Source: CAYWFU01 sp964457585 (lineage in GTDB: Bacteria > JACRDZ01). From it: a stretch of 36,811 nt of DNA. The stretch spans positions 1 through 36,811 of the forward strand of contig CAYWFU010000025.1 of NCBI GenBank assembly GCA_964457585.1. Reading direction: 5' to 3'. Of the stretch, positions 8,553-15,608 are shown piece by piece (positions within the stretch are counted from its first letter, which is position 1; the number at the start of each line of letters is the position of its first letter). A program made the position numbers and the translations under genes. The notes under the pieces were generated by a model. That model worked only from the letters and a program-made list of their open reading frames with translations, was not told the DNA's origin and did not search any database.

Positions 8553-8676
8553 TACTACAGCGCTACAGTATGACAGTGCGACAGTGCGATAGAAAGATCG
8601 AGAGTGCGAGAGTGCTATAGTGCGATGAATAAAGAACTGTCGCTCTATCGTGCTATCGCACTATAGCGCTGTAGTA
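8553..8676. repeat. Word-repeat hairpin (AGTGCGATAG type) in nrdD leader
   Basis: The ends are a perfect 12-bp inverted repeat, TACTACAGCGCT (8553-8564) and AGCGCTGTAGTA (8665-8676). The interior left arm repeats words such as ACAGTGCGACAGTGCG and the right arm repeats their complements (CTATCGTGCTATCGCAC). A 4-bp CTAA lies on both flanks (8549-8552, 8677-8680). A short imperfect hairpin, TCCTTGCTTT...AAGGCAGGAT (8523-8544), just upstream resembles the core of the palindrome in the MFS gene. Confidence 0.7.
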
Positions 8677-8733
8677 CTAATCAAAGTGAGAAAGTACTCT
8701 GCGGCTGTGCCGCGGTATCATTGGAGGTGCAAA

Positions 8734-11172
8734 ATGAATAAAAACGTTCAAAGTAAAATTGTAGCATTCCCAAATAATTCCGAAAAAGATGTATTTACCT
8801 CAGTAAAAAAAAGAAATGCAGATATTGTTTTATTTGATAAGAAAAAAATTGCTGATGCAATATTTAAAGCCGCTCAAGCAGTCGGCGGAGAGGATAGATT
8901 ATTAGCGGATGAACTCGCAGAAGCAGTAACGCTTTATCTTAAAAAAGAATACAAGGATACAATCCCGGGTGTTGAAGAAATACAGGATATAGTTGAAAAG
9001 GTTCTGATTGAAACAGGACATGCAAAAACTGCAAAAGCTTATATACTTTATCGCGATAAACGCGGTAAAATCAGAAAACTTAAGCAGGGATATGTGCCTG
9101 AGCGGGAAGCAGCTACTACAGAATCAACGGATATAAGTCTTTTCGTAAGACGCAGTGAAGATGACATAGTTGGATGGGACAAACATAAAATTATTTCCGC
9201 TCTTATTCAGGAAACAGGTCTTCCGTCAAATATAGCTCAATCAATAAGCCATGAGGTTGAAGAGCAGATTATTTATTCCAAAATTCGAACTCTAACTGCA
9301 CCTCTTATTCGAGAAATGGTTAACGCCAAATTAATTGAGTATGGATTTGAAAAAGAACGCAACATGCATTCTCGTTTGGGAGTGCCTTTATATGATGCGC
9401 ATAGAATTATTGTCAATCCTAACAAAGAAAATGCCAATGTCCCGCATAATCCGGAAGCAACCAATATGACACTTGCTGAAAGCATAAAAAAGGAATTTGC
9501 TCTTTTAAGCGTATTTACATCGGATATTTCTGAAGCTCACGGATTGGGAGATATTCATCTTCATGATTTAGGATTTATTGATAGACCTTATTGTTCCGGA
9601 CAGAGTCTGGAATTTATAAAAAAATTTGGATTAAATCTGCCGAACGCTCTTTCAATTGCCGCTCCACCCAAACATCCTGAAGTACTTCTGGCGCAAATGG
9701 TAAAAATGTCTGCTGCTTTGCAGGGGCATTTTGCCGGTGCTATTGGATGGGATGCAATAAATATATTTTTTGCTCCCTATTTAGTCGGATTAAATGATAA
9801 AGATTTAAAGCAATTAGCGCAGATGTTAATTTTTGAATATTCTCAGCAGGCAGTTGCAAGAGGCGGACAGGCAATATTCAGCGATATAAATCTTTATTGG
9901 GAAGTCCCTAAACATTTCGAGAAAGTTCCTGCAATAGGTCCGGGCGGGAAATATACCGGCAAAACTTATACGGATTATGAAAAAGAAGCTCAGCGTTTTG
10001 TCTGGGCATTGTTTGATGTATATTCTGAAGGTGATGCAAATGGACGGCCGTTTTTCTTCCCAAAACCACTGGTGCATATTACAGAAAAGTTTTTCACAAC
10101 ACCTGGTCATGAAGACTTTTTAAGACATATTTCAATGGTTGCGACAGAAAAAGGAAATACATATTTTGTATTTGATCGCGGCGATACTGCGAAAATATCC
10201 GAATGCTGCCGCTTAAGTTTTAAGCTGGAAAAAAGTGATCTTGAAGATGCAAATGAGCCATGGCGAATGCGATATTGCGCTTTGCAGAATATAACAATTA
10301 ATTTACCTCGAATAGCTTATAAAGCGGAAAAAAGTGATGAGAAATTATTTGAAATTCTGAATAATATGATTGAATTGGCTGCTCGCGCTCATATACAGAA
10401 AAAGAGATTTATCGAAGAAATATTGGCTTTAAATAGCAAGGGACCATTAGCTATGCTTACAATGGAAGTAGATGGGCAGCCATATATTAGAATGCATCGT
10501 GTAACTTATCTTATTGGAATGCTTGGGTTAAATGAAATGGTTCAGTATCACCTCGGACAGGAATTGCATGAATCACGCGATGCGTTAAGATTTGGATTAA
10601 AAGTTATTGCTTCGATGAAACTCAAAACCGAAGAACTATCAAAAAAATATGGCATGCGCTTTGTTTTGGAGCAAACTCCGGCAGAATCAACAGCTTACCG
10701 TTTTAGCAAGCTCGATATGCAGCATTGGACTGAAAAAGCTCAAAAAGTTGTTAAAGGGAATATCGAACAAAAGCAGGTATATTATACCAATTCCACCTAT
10801 CTTAATATTGCGCATTCAATGAACCCTATTGAAAGAGTTATTAATGAAGGAATTTTTCATAATTTAATCGAAGCAGGTGCACTCACGCATATATGGCTTG
10901 GCGAGTCAAAACCAAATCCGGAATCAATTGCTAATTTTGTTATAAAAACTTTTAGAAATAGCCAGAATGCGCAAATAGCATTCTCCCCGGAATTTACTAC
11001 ATGTAATAACTGCGGTAAAACTTCAAGGGGATTACGCGATGAATGCAGCTTTTGCGGATCGGTCAATGTTGATGCAATAACACGTATTACCGGATATTTC
11101 AGCAGAATATCAAGCTGGAATAAAGGGAAAATCGGCGAACTGCATGATAGGTATAGAAGTAAGGTTGAATAG
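8734..11172 (+). CDS. nrdD: Anaerobic (class III) ribonucleoside-triphosphate reductase
   Basis: Glycyl-radical enzyme that reduces ribonucleoside triphosphates to deoxyribonucleotides without oxygen. The 812-residue product has an N-terminal ATP-cone region (~25-115), a second ATP-cone-like segment (~130-215) for allosteric nucleotide binding, and the catalytic barrel containing SECCRLSF. The C-terminal zinc site uses C757, C760, C771 and C774, followed by the glycyl-radical motif RITGYF with G787. I chose the ATG at 8734 because GGAGGTG sits five nt upstream; an in-frame GTG at 8650 would add 28 residues encoded by the hairpin repeat and is unlikely. A small GCGGC-TGT-GCCGC hairpin lies at 8701-8713 in the leader. 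The radical-SAM activase (nrdG) it needs is not in the window. The following tRNA gene starts 79 nt downstream. Confidence 0.96.
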   Translation: MNKNVQSKIVAFPNNSEKDVFTSVKKRNADIVLFDKKKIADAIFKAAQAVGGEDRLLADELAEAVTLYLKKEYKDTIPGVEEIQDIVEKVLIETGHAKTAKAYILYRDKRGKIRKLKQGYVPEREAATTESTDISLFVRRSEDDIVGWDKHKIISALIQETGLPSNIAQSISHEVEEQIIYSKIRTLTAPLIREMVNAKLIEYGFEKERNMHSRLGVPLYDAHRIIVNPNKENANVPHNPEATNMTLAESIKKEFALLSVFTSDISEAHGLGDIHLHDLGFIDRPYCSGQSLEFIKKFGLNLPNALSIAAPPKHPEVLLAQMVKMSAALQGHFAGAIGWDAINIFFAPYLVGLNDKDLKQLAQMLIFEYSQQAVARGGQAIFSDINLYWEVPKHFEKVPAIGPGGKYTGKTYTDYEKEAQRFVWALFDVYSEGDANGRPFFFPKPLVHITEKFFTTPGHEDFLRHISMVATEKGNTYFVFDRGDTAKISECCRLSFKLEKSDLEDANEPWRMRYCALQNITINLPRIAYKAEKSDEKLFEILNNMIELAARAHIQKKRFIEEILALNSKGPLAMLTMEVDGQPYIRMHRVTYLIGMLGLNEMVQYHLGQELHESRDALRFGLKVIASMKLKTEELSKKYGMRFVLEQTPAESTAYRFSKLDMQHWTEKAQKVVKGNIEQKQVYYTNSTYLNIAHSMNPIERVINEGIFHNLIEAGALTHIWLGESKPNPESIANFVIKTFRNSQNAQIAFSPEFTTCNNCGKTSRGLRDECSFCGSVNVDAITRITGYFSRISSWNKGKIGELHDRYRSKVE

Positions 11173-11183
11173 ATAAAAAGTAT

Positions 11184-11212
11184 TTGACAAATATATATTA
11201 ATATAATAATAT
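11184..11212 (+). promoter_or_regulatory. Probable promoter for the tRNA-Cys gene
   Basis: TTGACA (11184-11189), 17 nt, then TAATAT (11207-11212), about 40 nt before the tRNA. The same two strings, TTGACAAAT and TAATATAATAATAT, occur with a wider gap in the nrdD promoter. Confidence 0.45.
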
Positions 11213-11251
11213 GTTGCTCTCTTATTATTTATTTAATAAGATAACTTCATT

Positions 11252-11325
11252 GGCGAGGTGGCAGAGAGAATATGCTACAGCCAGCAGAGCTGTATACGGA
11301 GGTTCAATTCCTCCCCTCGCCTCCA
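11252..11325 (+). tRNA. tRNA-Cys (GCA) with atypical loops
   Basis: A 74-nt cloverleaf. The acceptor GGCGAGG pairs with CCTCGCC, followed by U73 (the cysteine discriminator) and an encoded CCA. The anticodon arm is TACAGC / GCTGTA around the loop CAGCAGA, giving GCA at 11284-11286. The T arm is GGAGG-TTCAATT-CCTCC. Two features are abnormal. Position 33, almost always U, is A. The D loop (AGAGAATA) lacks the usual GG that pairs with the T loop. All stems are intact. It could be a decaying tRNA or a specialised one. Confidence 0.8.
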
Positions 11326-11328
11326 ATC

Positions 11329-11356
11329 TTTAGCTGCTAACCGGGCAGCTAAATTT
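11329..11356 (+). terminator. Hairpin after tRNA-Cys
   Basis: TTTAGCTGC (11329-11337) pairs perfectly with GCAGCTAAA (11345-11353) around a 7-nt loop, beginning 3 nt after the tRNA's CCA. Only three T residues follow, so it may be a weak terminator or a processing signal. Confidence 0.4.
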
Positions 11357-11393
11357 AACTCAAGCACTCAACGAACTTAAAACTCAAATAATG

Positions 11394-11483
11394 ATACTCA
11401 GCAAAGTAGTAAATTTTTTTTCGGTGAGAATTGAGCTGAGATAAACAAGGTGTAAAATGAAAATTTAATACCTTGCTGAGTAT
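11394..11483. repeat. ATACTCAGC inverted-repeat element, copy 1
   Basis: A 90-bp element whose ends are ATACTCAGCAA and TTGCTGAGTAT; the arms extend to about 24 bp with two mismatches. The interior carries TCGGTGAGAATTGAGC (11421-11436). A longer relative at 25971-26135 has the same ends and TCGGTGAGGATTGGGC inside. It lies between tRNA-Cys and tRNA-Gln and ends 5 nt before the latter. Confidence 0.75.
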
Positions 11484-11488
11484 AAAAT

Positions 11489-11562
11489 TGGGGAGTCGTC
11501 TAATGGTAGGACAGCAGACTCTGAATCTGTTTGTGAGGGTTCGATTCCTTCCTCCCCAGCCA
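11489..11562 (+). tRNA. tRNA-Gln (CTG)
   Basis: A complete 74-nt cloverleaf. The acceptor TGGGGAG pairs with CTCCCCA, followed by discriminator G and an encoded CCA. The D arm is GTCT-AATGGTA-GGAC, the anticodon arm GCAGA-CTCTGAA-TCTGT with anticodon CTG at 11521-11523, and the T arm GAGGG-TTCGATT-CCTTC. Unlike the upstream tRNA-Cys it keeps U33 and the D-loop GG. Its last eight bases, CCCAGCCA, are the first part of a 10-bp direct repeat (11555-11564) bordering the element at 11565-11787. Confidence 0.95.
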
Positions 11563-11564
11563 AT

Positions 11565-11787
11565 CTAACTATTACCCACATCTCTAAAAACGCTTGTGGG
11601 AGTAAGATGAAATTTGCAAATATTTCATTGACGATTGAGCATTGAGCATTGACAATTGAGCATTATAATTTAATTAATATTAAATAACGTCTAATATTTT
11701 CAAGGGATTTAAACCTTAATTCTCAATTTTCAATGCTCAATCGTCAATTGTCAATCCTATTAACCCAGACTTGTGGGTAATAGTTAG
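11565..11787. mobile_element. MITE-like element with 16-bp TIRs and 10-bp target duplication
   Basis: The ends are a perfect 16-bp inverted repeat, CTAACTATTACCCACA (11565-11580) and its complement (11772-11787). CCCAGCCAAT stands immediately outside on both sides (11555-11564 and 11788-11797), as expected of a target-site duplication. The 223-bp interior has no gene. It is mostly a word-repeat hairpin: GATTGAGCATTGAGCATTG on the left, complementary words such as TCAATGCTCAATCGTC on the right, plus small hairpins. The duplicated target includes the 3' end of tRNA-Gln, which is left intact. No matching transposase is present, so mobilisation would be in trans. Confidence 0.75.
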
Positions 11788-11837
11788 CCCAGCCAATGTT
11801 GTGAATGAATTGTTAAATAACTAAAGGGTTAAGACCA

Positions 11838-11990
11838 TGTCAGAAAAGCAATATCTTATTATGTTTGATGAAGATAAGACAATGAGTATCTATAGTTATT
11901 TCCATATATTTTTAGCTTCCTTAATATCTTTATCAGTTACAGGACTGTCTTCTATTATTCCCTTTATTGAAATATATCTGGTGTTATAAA
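11838..11990 (+). other. Possible 5' gene fragment (MSEKQYLIMFDEDK...)
   Basis: A 50-codon frame opening with ATG and reading MSEKQYLIMFDEDKTMSIYS before it runs into the antisense of the downstream HTH gene. The first 20 codons look protein-like, and AAAGGG precedes the ATG. It may be the stump of a gene cut off by arrival of the HTH/VapBC block. I do not recognise the family. Confidence 0.25.
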
Positions 11991-12177
11991 CTTTAGGTTT
12001 GTCTTCACCAGTGAGATAGTTCTTAAGCATATCATCAGAGAGGTACCAATTCTTACCTATTTTTTTACCTTTTAATTTACCTTTTTTAAGGTAAATTCTG
12101 ATTGTTAATGGAGTTAAATTTAAAGTTTTTGATAATTCCATAATTGAATAAAGTTTAACATCATCTACTTGTATCAT
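11896..12177 (-). CDS. MerR/excisionase-type HTH protein, orphan antitoxin-like
   Basis: A 93-residue DNA-binding protein. Residues ~10-55 (YSIMELSKTLNLTPLTIRIY...GKNWYLSDDMLKNYL) form an excisionase/MerR-like winged HTH. The C-terminus (ISIKGIIEDSPVTDKDIKEA) resembles the toxin-binding tails of antitoxins paired with PIN toxins. No toxin gene follows it; the next DNA downstream is the fragment at 11838 and the MITE-like element. It is divergent from the VapBC-type pair with a 117-nt gap and could regulate that promoter. The antitoxin reading is from pattern memory and is moderate at best; the HTH call is firmer. Confidence 0.7.
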   Translation of the reverse strand: MIQVDDVKLYSIMELSKTLNLTPLTIRIYLKKGKLKGKKIGKNWYLSDDMLKNYLTGEDKPKVYNTRYISIKGIIEDSPVTDKDIKEAKNIWK

Positions 12178-12233
12178 GGTTTTTTCTCCTGATTATTATT
12201 TATTTAGTAATTAATATAATAAAACAAAAACTC

Positions 12234-12262
12234 TTGACTTTGCAATAAAAATATTCTACATT
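12234..12262 (+). promoter_or_regulatory. Possible promoter for the VapBC-type pair
   Basis: TTGACT (12234-12239), 17 nt, then TACATT (12257-12262), about 30 nt before the antitoxin ATG. Confidence 0.4.
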
Positions 12263-12294
12263 TTGATAGTATACTAATAAAGGAAGTGAATATT

Positions 12295-12552
12295 ATGCAA
12301 CATATTAACAATAAAGAAGAAAATATTTTTGCTGATGTAATTGAAAAAATACATTCTCTGACATCTTCTCAACAAAAGTTTATCCAAGAATTGCTCTTCA
12401 GGGAAGAAAAAATTACAACTATATCCAAAAAAATTCTTCTTAAGAAAAGCTTTGGTGTTTGGTCTGGAAGAAAGGATATAAGAAATAGTATCGAATATGT
12501 TAATGAAATTCGAAAAGGATGGAAACCCCGCCTTGAAAGGATTATAGATTAA
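12295..12552 (+). CDS. VapB-type antitoxin
   Basis: An 85-residue acidic-then-basic small protein whose tail, FGVWSGRKDIRNSIEYVNEI, is the segment typical of antitoxins that wrap PIN-domain toxins. I chose the ATG at 12295 because AGGAAG lies eight nt upstream; a GTG at 12288 overlaps that site. The stop overlaps the next ATG (TAATG), indicating translational coupling to the toxin. The N-terminal half shows no HTH I can identify; DNA binding and autoregulation are expected of the family but not visible here. Confidence 0.8.
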   Translation: MQHINNKEENIFADVIEKIHSLTSSQQKFIQELLFREEKITTISKKILLKKSFGVWSGRKDIRNSIEYVNEIRKGWKPRLERIID

Positions 12553-12944
12553 TGTCTAAATCTTTACTTATAGATAGTGATGTTTTAATTGATCATTTGA
12601 GAAAAGAAAAAAAAGCTATTAATTTTCTCACTTATGAGATTGAAAAAAAATCTTTACTTTTTACTTCTGTTATTAATAGAGTTGAAATTCTTGCAGGTAT
12701 GCGAAAAGGCGAAGAAGAAATAATAAATAATCTTTTTGAAATAATAAGTCCTATAGATGTTGATGTGACAATTGCGGATAGAACTGGTGAATATTTGAGA
12801 AAGTTTAGTAAAAGTCATGTTTTAAATATTGGAGACGCAATAATTGCTGCTACTGCGAAGGAAATGGAATTAAAACTTGTAACAAGAAATATAAAACATT
12901 ATCCAATGGATGACATAGAAATTATTCAACCCTATCAAATTTGA
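12552..12944 (+). CDS. vapC: VapC-type PIN-domain ribonuclease toxin
   Basis: A 130-residue PIN-domain protein, expected to cleave RNA (often tRNA or rRNA in this family) when its antitoxin is lost. The acidic metal site is visible as D8 (LLIDSDVLID), E45 (NRVEILAG) and D95 (IGDAIIAATA), with N113 (LVTRNIKHYP) where many relatives have Asp. Length is normal and the frame is intact. Its ATG overlaps the antitoxin stop by one base. It sits in a patch of other toxin-antitoxin remnants, consistent with horizontal acquisition. Confidence 0.92.
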   Translation: MSKSLLIDSDVLIDHLRKEKKAINFLTYEIEKKSLLFTSVINRVEILAGMRKGEEEIINNLFEIISPIDVDVTIADRTGEYLRKFSKSHVLNIGDAIIAATAKEMELKLVTRNIKHYPMDDIEIIQPYQI

Positions 12945-13246
12945 GAACCTAATTCCGGTATATAAATATAATCTTTCGTATTTTGAAACACAGTTCTAAC
13001 ATTATGCACAATGTCCAGCTAACTGTGAATGATAGAGTCTAAAGCTTCATTTTGCTCTGTAATTGCAAAGTTTTTATCCGGTTCTAACTTACAAATTCCG
13101 GTTCTAAATCGATTCCAAAACCGCCTCTTTCAAAAATGCATATGATGGGTTTGGGTACAAGTATGATGAAATATGTAATGAAAAGAAAAAACATCGAAAC
13201 TCTTGAAGATATGTTTATTGGAGCGATTTCATAATTTATACTTTAC
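12945..13246. other. 300-bp gap with gene debris
   Basis: No intact gene. On the plus strand a 35-codon open stretch ending at 13234 reads MHMMGLGTSMMKYVMKRKN then IETLEDMFIGAIS and stop, with no start or ribosome binding site of its own; it looks like the C-terminus of a lost protein I cannot name. TTCCGGTTCTAA occurs as a short direct repeat (about 13077-13108). Confidence 0.3.
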
Positions 13247-13275
13247 TTGACAAATATTTACTAAGGATATATATT
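13247..13275 (+). promoter_or_regulatory. Strong sigma70-type promoter for the abiEi remnant
   Basis: TTGACA (13247-13252), 17 nt, TATATT (13270-13275), followed by a strong AAGGAG (13281-13286) and the ATG at 13297. The signals outlived the gene they served. Confidence 0.6.
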
Positions 13276-13296
13276 TAACAAAGGAGATAATTAAGT

Positions 13297-13890
13297 ATGC
13301 TTAGTAATTATTTAAAATTGAGAAAATTAAAAAAACAAACTTTATTTTAATCCAGACGATTTAGCTGATATTCTTGACATTCAAACTTCATCTGCAAAAG
13401 TTTTATGCAGTCGTTATGTTAAAAATGGATTATTTATCAGGTTAAAAAAAATTTTTATATTTTTTCTGAATCATGGGATAATTATACACAAGAAAATTTT
13501 TATAAAATTGCTAATATTCTGCAAATCCCGTCTTATATTTCACTAACTACAGCTCTTGTCTTTTATGAAGTTACAACACAAGTTCCAAAAAAATATTTTG
13601 AAAGTATATGTATAAAACGCACTGTGAGTTTCAATAAAAAAAGTGTGATTTTTAATTTTTATAAATTAAAAAAAAATATATATTTCGATTTTATAAAAAA
13701 GGACGATTTTTTTATTGCAACAAAAGAAAAAGCTTTTCTTGATGCTGTTTATCTTTATTCATTTGGGAAATATAAATTAGATTTTAATGCTATTGATTTT
13801 AATAAACTGGATAATAAAAAATTGCGGAGTTTAATTGATTTTTATCCGGATAAAACAAAGGATATTATTAAAAAATTATGCAAGATTTAA
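13297..13890 (+). pseudogene. AbiEi-type antitoxin, broken by two frameshifts
   Basis: Type IV toxin-antitoxin regulator remnant. From the ATG the frame reads MLSNYLKLRKLKKQ and hits a stop at 13348. A shifted frame continues YFNPDDLADILDIQTSSAKV...KNGLFIRLKK, and after an A-run near 13447 a third frame continues NFYIFSESWDNYT, IPSYISLTTALVFYEVTTQ and FFIATKEKAFLDAVYLYSFG to the stop at 13890. Together these follow the AbiEi layout: N-terminal winged HTH, then the SYISL...AL and ATKEKAFLD segments. Promoter and ribosome binding site are intact. Both breaks lie at or near A/T runs, so sequencing error should be excluded. The GTG at 13624 only opens the last third. Confidence 0.75.
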
Positions 13891-14057
13891 TAAAGCATGA
13901 ACAATTTGAACTGGAAGTGTTAGACACACTTAACAGTGGGAAATTTTTAGCTAATCTCGTATTTTGTGGCGGGACAATGATGCGTTTATGTTTTGGATTA
14001 GATAGATATTCAGTAATAGGAGTAAATCTATTATGTCCTTTAAATATAAAAATATAG
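13878..14057 (+). pseudogene. AbiEii-type nucleotidyltransferase toxin, truncated
   Basis: The frame starts inside the end of the abiEi remnant (13-nt overlap, as usual for this pair) and reads MQDLIKHEQFELEVLDTLNS, then LVFCGGTMMRLCFGLDRYS, the nucleotidyltransferase GG-motif of the family. It then runs into unrelated residues and stops at 14057. The catalytic aspartates that follow RYS in intact proteins are missing, as are the remaining ~200 residues. The break point near 14014 is where the methyltransferase region begins. Confidence 0.7.
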
Positions 14058-14728
14058 TACCTTGGGGAAGAAATTTTGATGAATATAAGAAGATGTTTGA
14101 TTTAAAAGAAGATGAGTTAAAATTGAAAATATTGGGATGTGGCGATGGCCCTGCCAGCTTTAATTGTGAATGTAATAAAAAAGGTGGCAATGTTACTTCA
14201 ATTGATCCTATATATAATCTGACAAAACAAGAAATACAAAATCGAATTGATGAAACATATAAAGATGTTGTAGCGCAAACAGGAAAAAATAAAGAAAAAT
14301 TTAAATGGGATATCATTAAGTCGGTAAATGAACTCGGGGAAATAAGAATGAAAGCAATGAAATCATTTTTAGAATCCTATGACGAAGGGAAAATCAGTAA
14401 AAAATATATACCTGCTGCATTGCCAAATCTTCCATTTTCAAACGATGAATTCGATATTTCTTTAAGTTCCCACTTTTTATTTTTATATACAGATAAGCTT
14501 ACTTATGAATTTCACGTTAAAGCCATAAAGGAAATGTTGAGAGTTTCAAAAGAAGTAAGGATTTTTCCGCTTTTAGATGTTAATGCAAAGAAATCACCAT
14601 ATGTCCAAAAAATAATCCTGGAATTTAAAACAAATAAAATAAAAATTAAAAAAGTAACCTATGAGTTTCAAATCGGTGGCAATGAATTGTTAATAATAAA
14701 AAGACATAGAATAAGGCGATCCACTTGA
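14033..14728 (+). CDS. Class I SAM-dependent methyltransferase
   Basis: A 231-residue protein with a Rossmann-type SAM-binding start, KILGCGDGPASFNCE (~33-47), an acidic SDP-type strand end (TSIDPIYNL) and a later LPFSNDEFDISLSSHFLFLY block. The segments IDETYKDVV, DIIKSVNELGEIRMKAM and KEVRIFPLLD are conserved in a family of small bacterial methyltransferases of unknown substrate. The start is supported by GGAG at 14019-14022. It begins inside the truncated AbiEii remnant, so its 5' region marks a recombination joint, but the protein looks complete. No partner gene indicates the substrate. Confidence 0.82.
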   Translation: MSFKYKNIVPWGRNFDEYKKMFDLKEDELKLKILGCGDGPASFNCECNKKGGNVTSIDPIYNLTKQEIQNRIDETYKDVVAQTGKNKEKFKWDIIKSVNELGEIRMKAMKSFLESYDEGKISKKYIPAALPNLPFSNDEFDISLSSHFLFLYTDKLTYEFHVKAIKEMLRVSKEVRIFPLLDVNAKKSPYVQKIILEFKTNKIKIKKVTYEFQIGGNELLIIKRHRIRRST

Positions 14729-14979
14729 TGCCGAATAGTTCAGCATAAAAAACACGCTGAGCTATTAGGTACAAGTGATTTTTTCATTGCAAGGGAATAT
14801 GGAAATGATAATAAATCAAATTGGTGAAACCATAATAGGTCGGATAGAAAAAGCAAAATTAACTCCAATAGAGAATGAAATACGAAAATATATACTAAAT
14901 GAATTAAATATCTTATAAAAATAGCAATCCATCATACAGCAAAACACAACTGCTGATTTTTTGTGTAAGAAGGAAATAT
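14729..14979 (+). other. Gap with short gene remnants and a hairpin
   Basis: ATAGTTCAGC / GCTGAGCTAT (about 14735-14765) forms a hairpin just after the methyltransferase stop and faintly echoes the ATACTCAGC repeat ends. An open stretch reads HKKHAELLGTSDFFIAREYG and then stops. A 39-codon frame beginning MEMIINQIGETIIGRIEKAK runs from 14801 to 14920. Neither is recognisable; both look like debris. Confidence 0.35.
14937..14962 (+). terminator. Possible rho-independent terminator
   Basis: CAGCA (14937-14941) pairs with TGCTG (14951-14955) around a 9-nt loop, followed by ATTTTTT. The stem is short. Confidence 0.4.
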
Positions 14980-15390
14980 ATGAATATTGATATTTTGCAA
15001 TGGATTTTTTTAATAAATTTTGTATTTTTAATGATGCATGAAACAGATGCTTCTTTTTGGAAAGAATGGAAATATTTTGGAAAATTCGGTGAATCTATTT
15101 CTGATGAAAAAGGTTTAACGATATTTATTTTAGCACGGTTACCTTTTTGTATCCCGCTTCTTTATGGATTAATTCATATTGACAGAATCTCAGGCAAGAT
15201 TATTTCTTTAATTTTTAGTGCATTTCTTATATTTCATTTTTTTATTCATATGTCAGCAATTAAAAAAGGCAGGAAAGAGTTTAGCTGGCCAATATCATAT
15301 TTTATTCAGGTTAGCATGCTAATTATTTCCATATTCCAACTCATAATTACTATGATCTTGCTGTTTCAAGCAGTTCTTCTGTTTTGTTAG
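14980..15390 (+). CDS. Small four-helix membrane protein (MHETDAxFWKEW)
   Basis: A 136-residue integral membrane protein with about four hydrophobic segments (~5-18, 48-65, 73-92, 105-134). After the first segment comes MMHETDASFWKEWKYFG, a His-Glu-Asp-rich signature that I associate with small membrane proteins of unknown function (DUF6713-like, from memory). The start has AAGGA six nt upstream. It stands alone on the plus strand after a terminator-like hairpin, and its 3' end overlaps a minus-strand open fragment. No function can be assigned. Confidence 0.65.
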   Translation: MNIDILQWIFLINFVFLMMHETDASFWKEWKYFGKFGESISDEKGLTIFILARLPFCIPLLYGLIHIDRISGKIISLIFSAFLIFHFFIHMSAIKKGRKEFSWPISYFIQVSMLIISIFQLIITMILLFQAVLLFC

Positions 15391-15538
15391 ACATAGAATT
15401 TTTTCTGGATTTTTTTTCTTCCTGCATATTCTCAATCGCAATTCTCGCAGGATATGCGCCTTCTAAATTTTTATATGAATAATATTTAGTTAAAACAGAT
15501 ATAACCTTACTGAAAGAAGAGTAGGTATTTCTATAAAT
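15350..15538 (-). other. Unrecognised minus-strand open fragment
   Basis: A 62-codon frame without a start codon reads NTYSSFSKVISVLTKYYSYK, NLEGAYPARIAIENMQEEKK and SNKTEELLETARS before its stop. It looks like real protein by composition and sits next to an otherwise empty 220-bp gap (15391-15608), so it may be the C-terminus of a lost gene. Its last 14 codons overlap the membrane protein gene on the other strand. Confidence 0.3.
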
Positions 15539-15608
15539 TCAAATAGAGTGTTTAAATAAATATATTCTATGTTATTGATTAGAATTATCAGGTCAGATTA
15601 GAAGATAA

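Noticed and set aside
7957..8676. CRISPR-like array suggested by recurrent short words
   Set aside because: Words vary, are not separated by unique spacers of constant length, and are arranged as inverted arms; no cas genes are present.
8650..8733. N-terminal extension of nrdD from a GTG at 8650
   Set aside because: The 28 extra residues are encoded by the end of a hairpin repeat, and a strong GGAGGTG precedes the ATG at 8734.
11555..11797. Attachment sites of an integrated phage or island at tRNA-Gln
   Set aside because: The direct repeats enclose only 223 bp with terminal inverted repeats and no integrase, which fits a MITE-like element better.
13624..13890. An independent 88-residue gene starting at GTG 13624
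   Set aside because: It continues an AbiEi-like reading frame from further upstream and has no ribosome binding site; it is the last third of a pseudogene.
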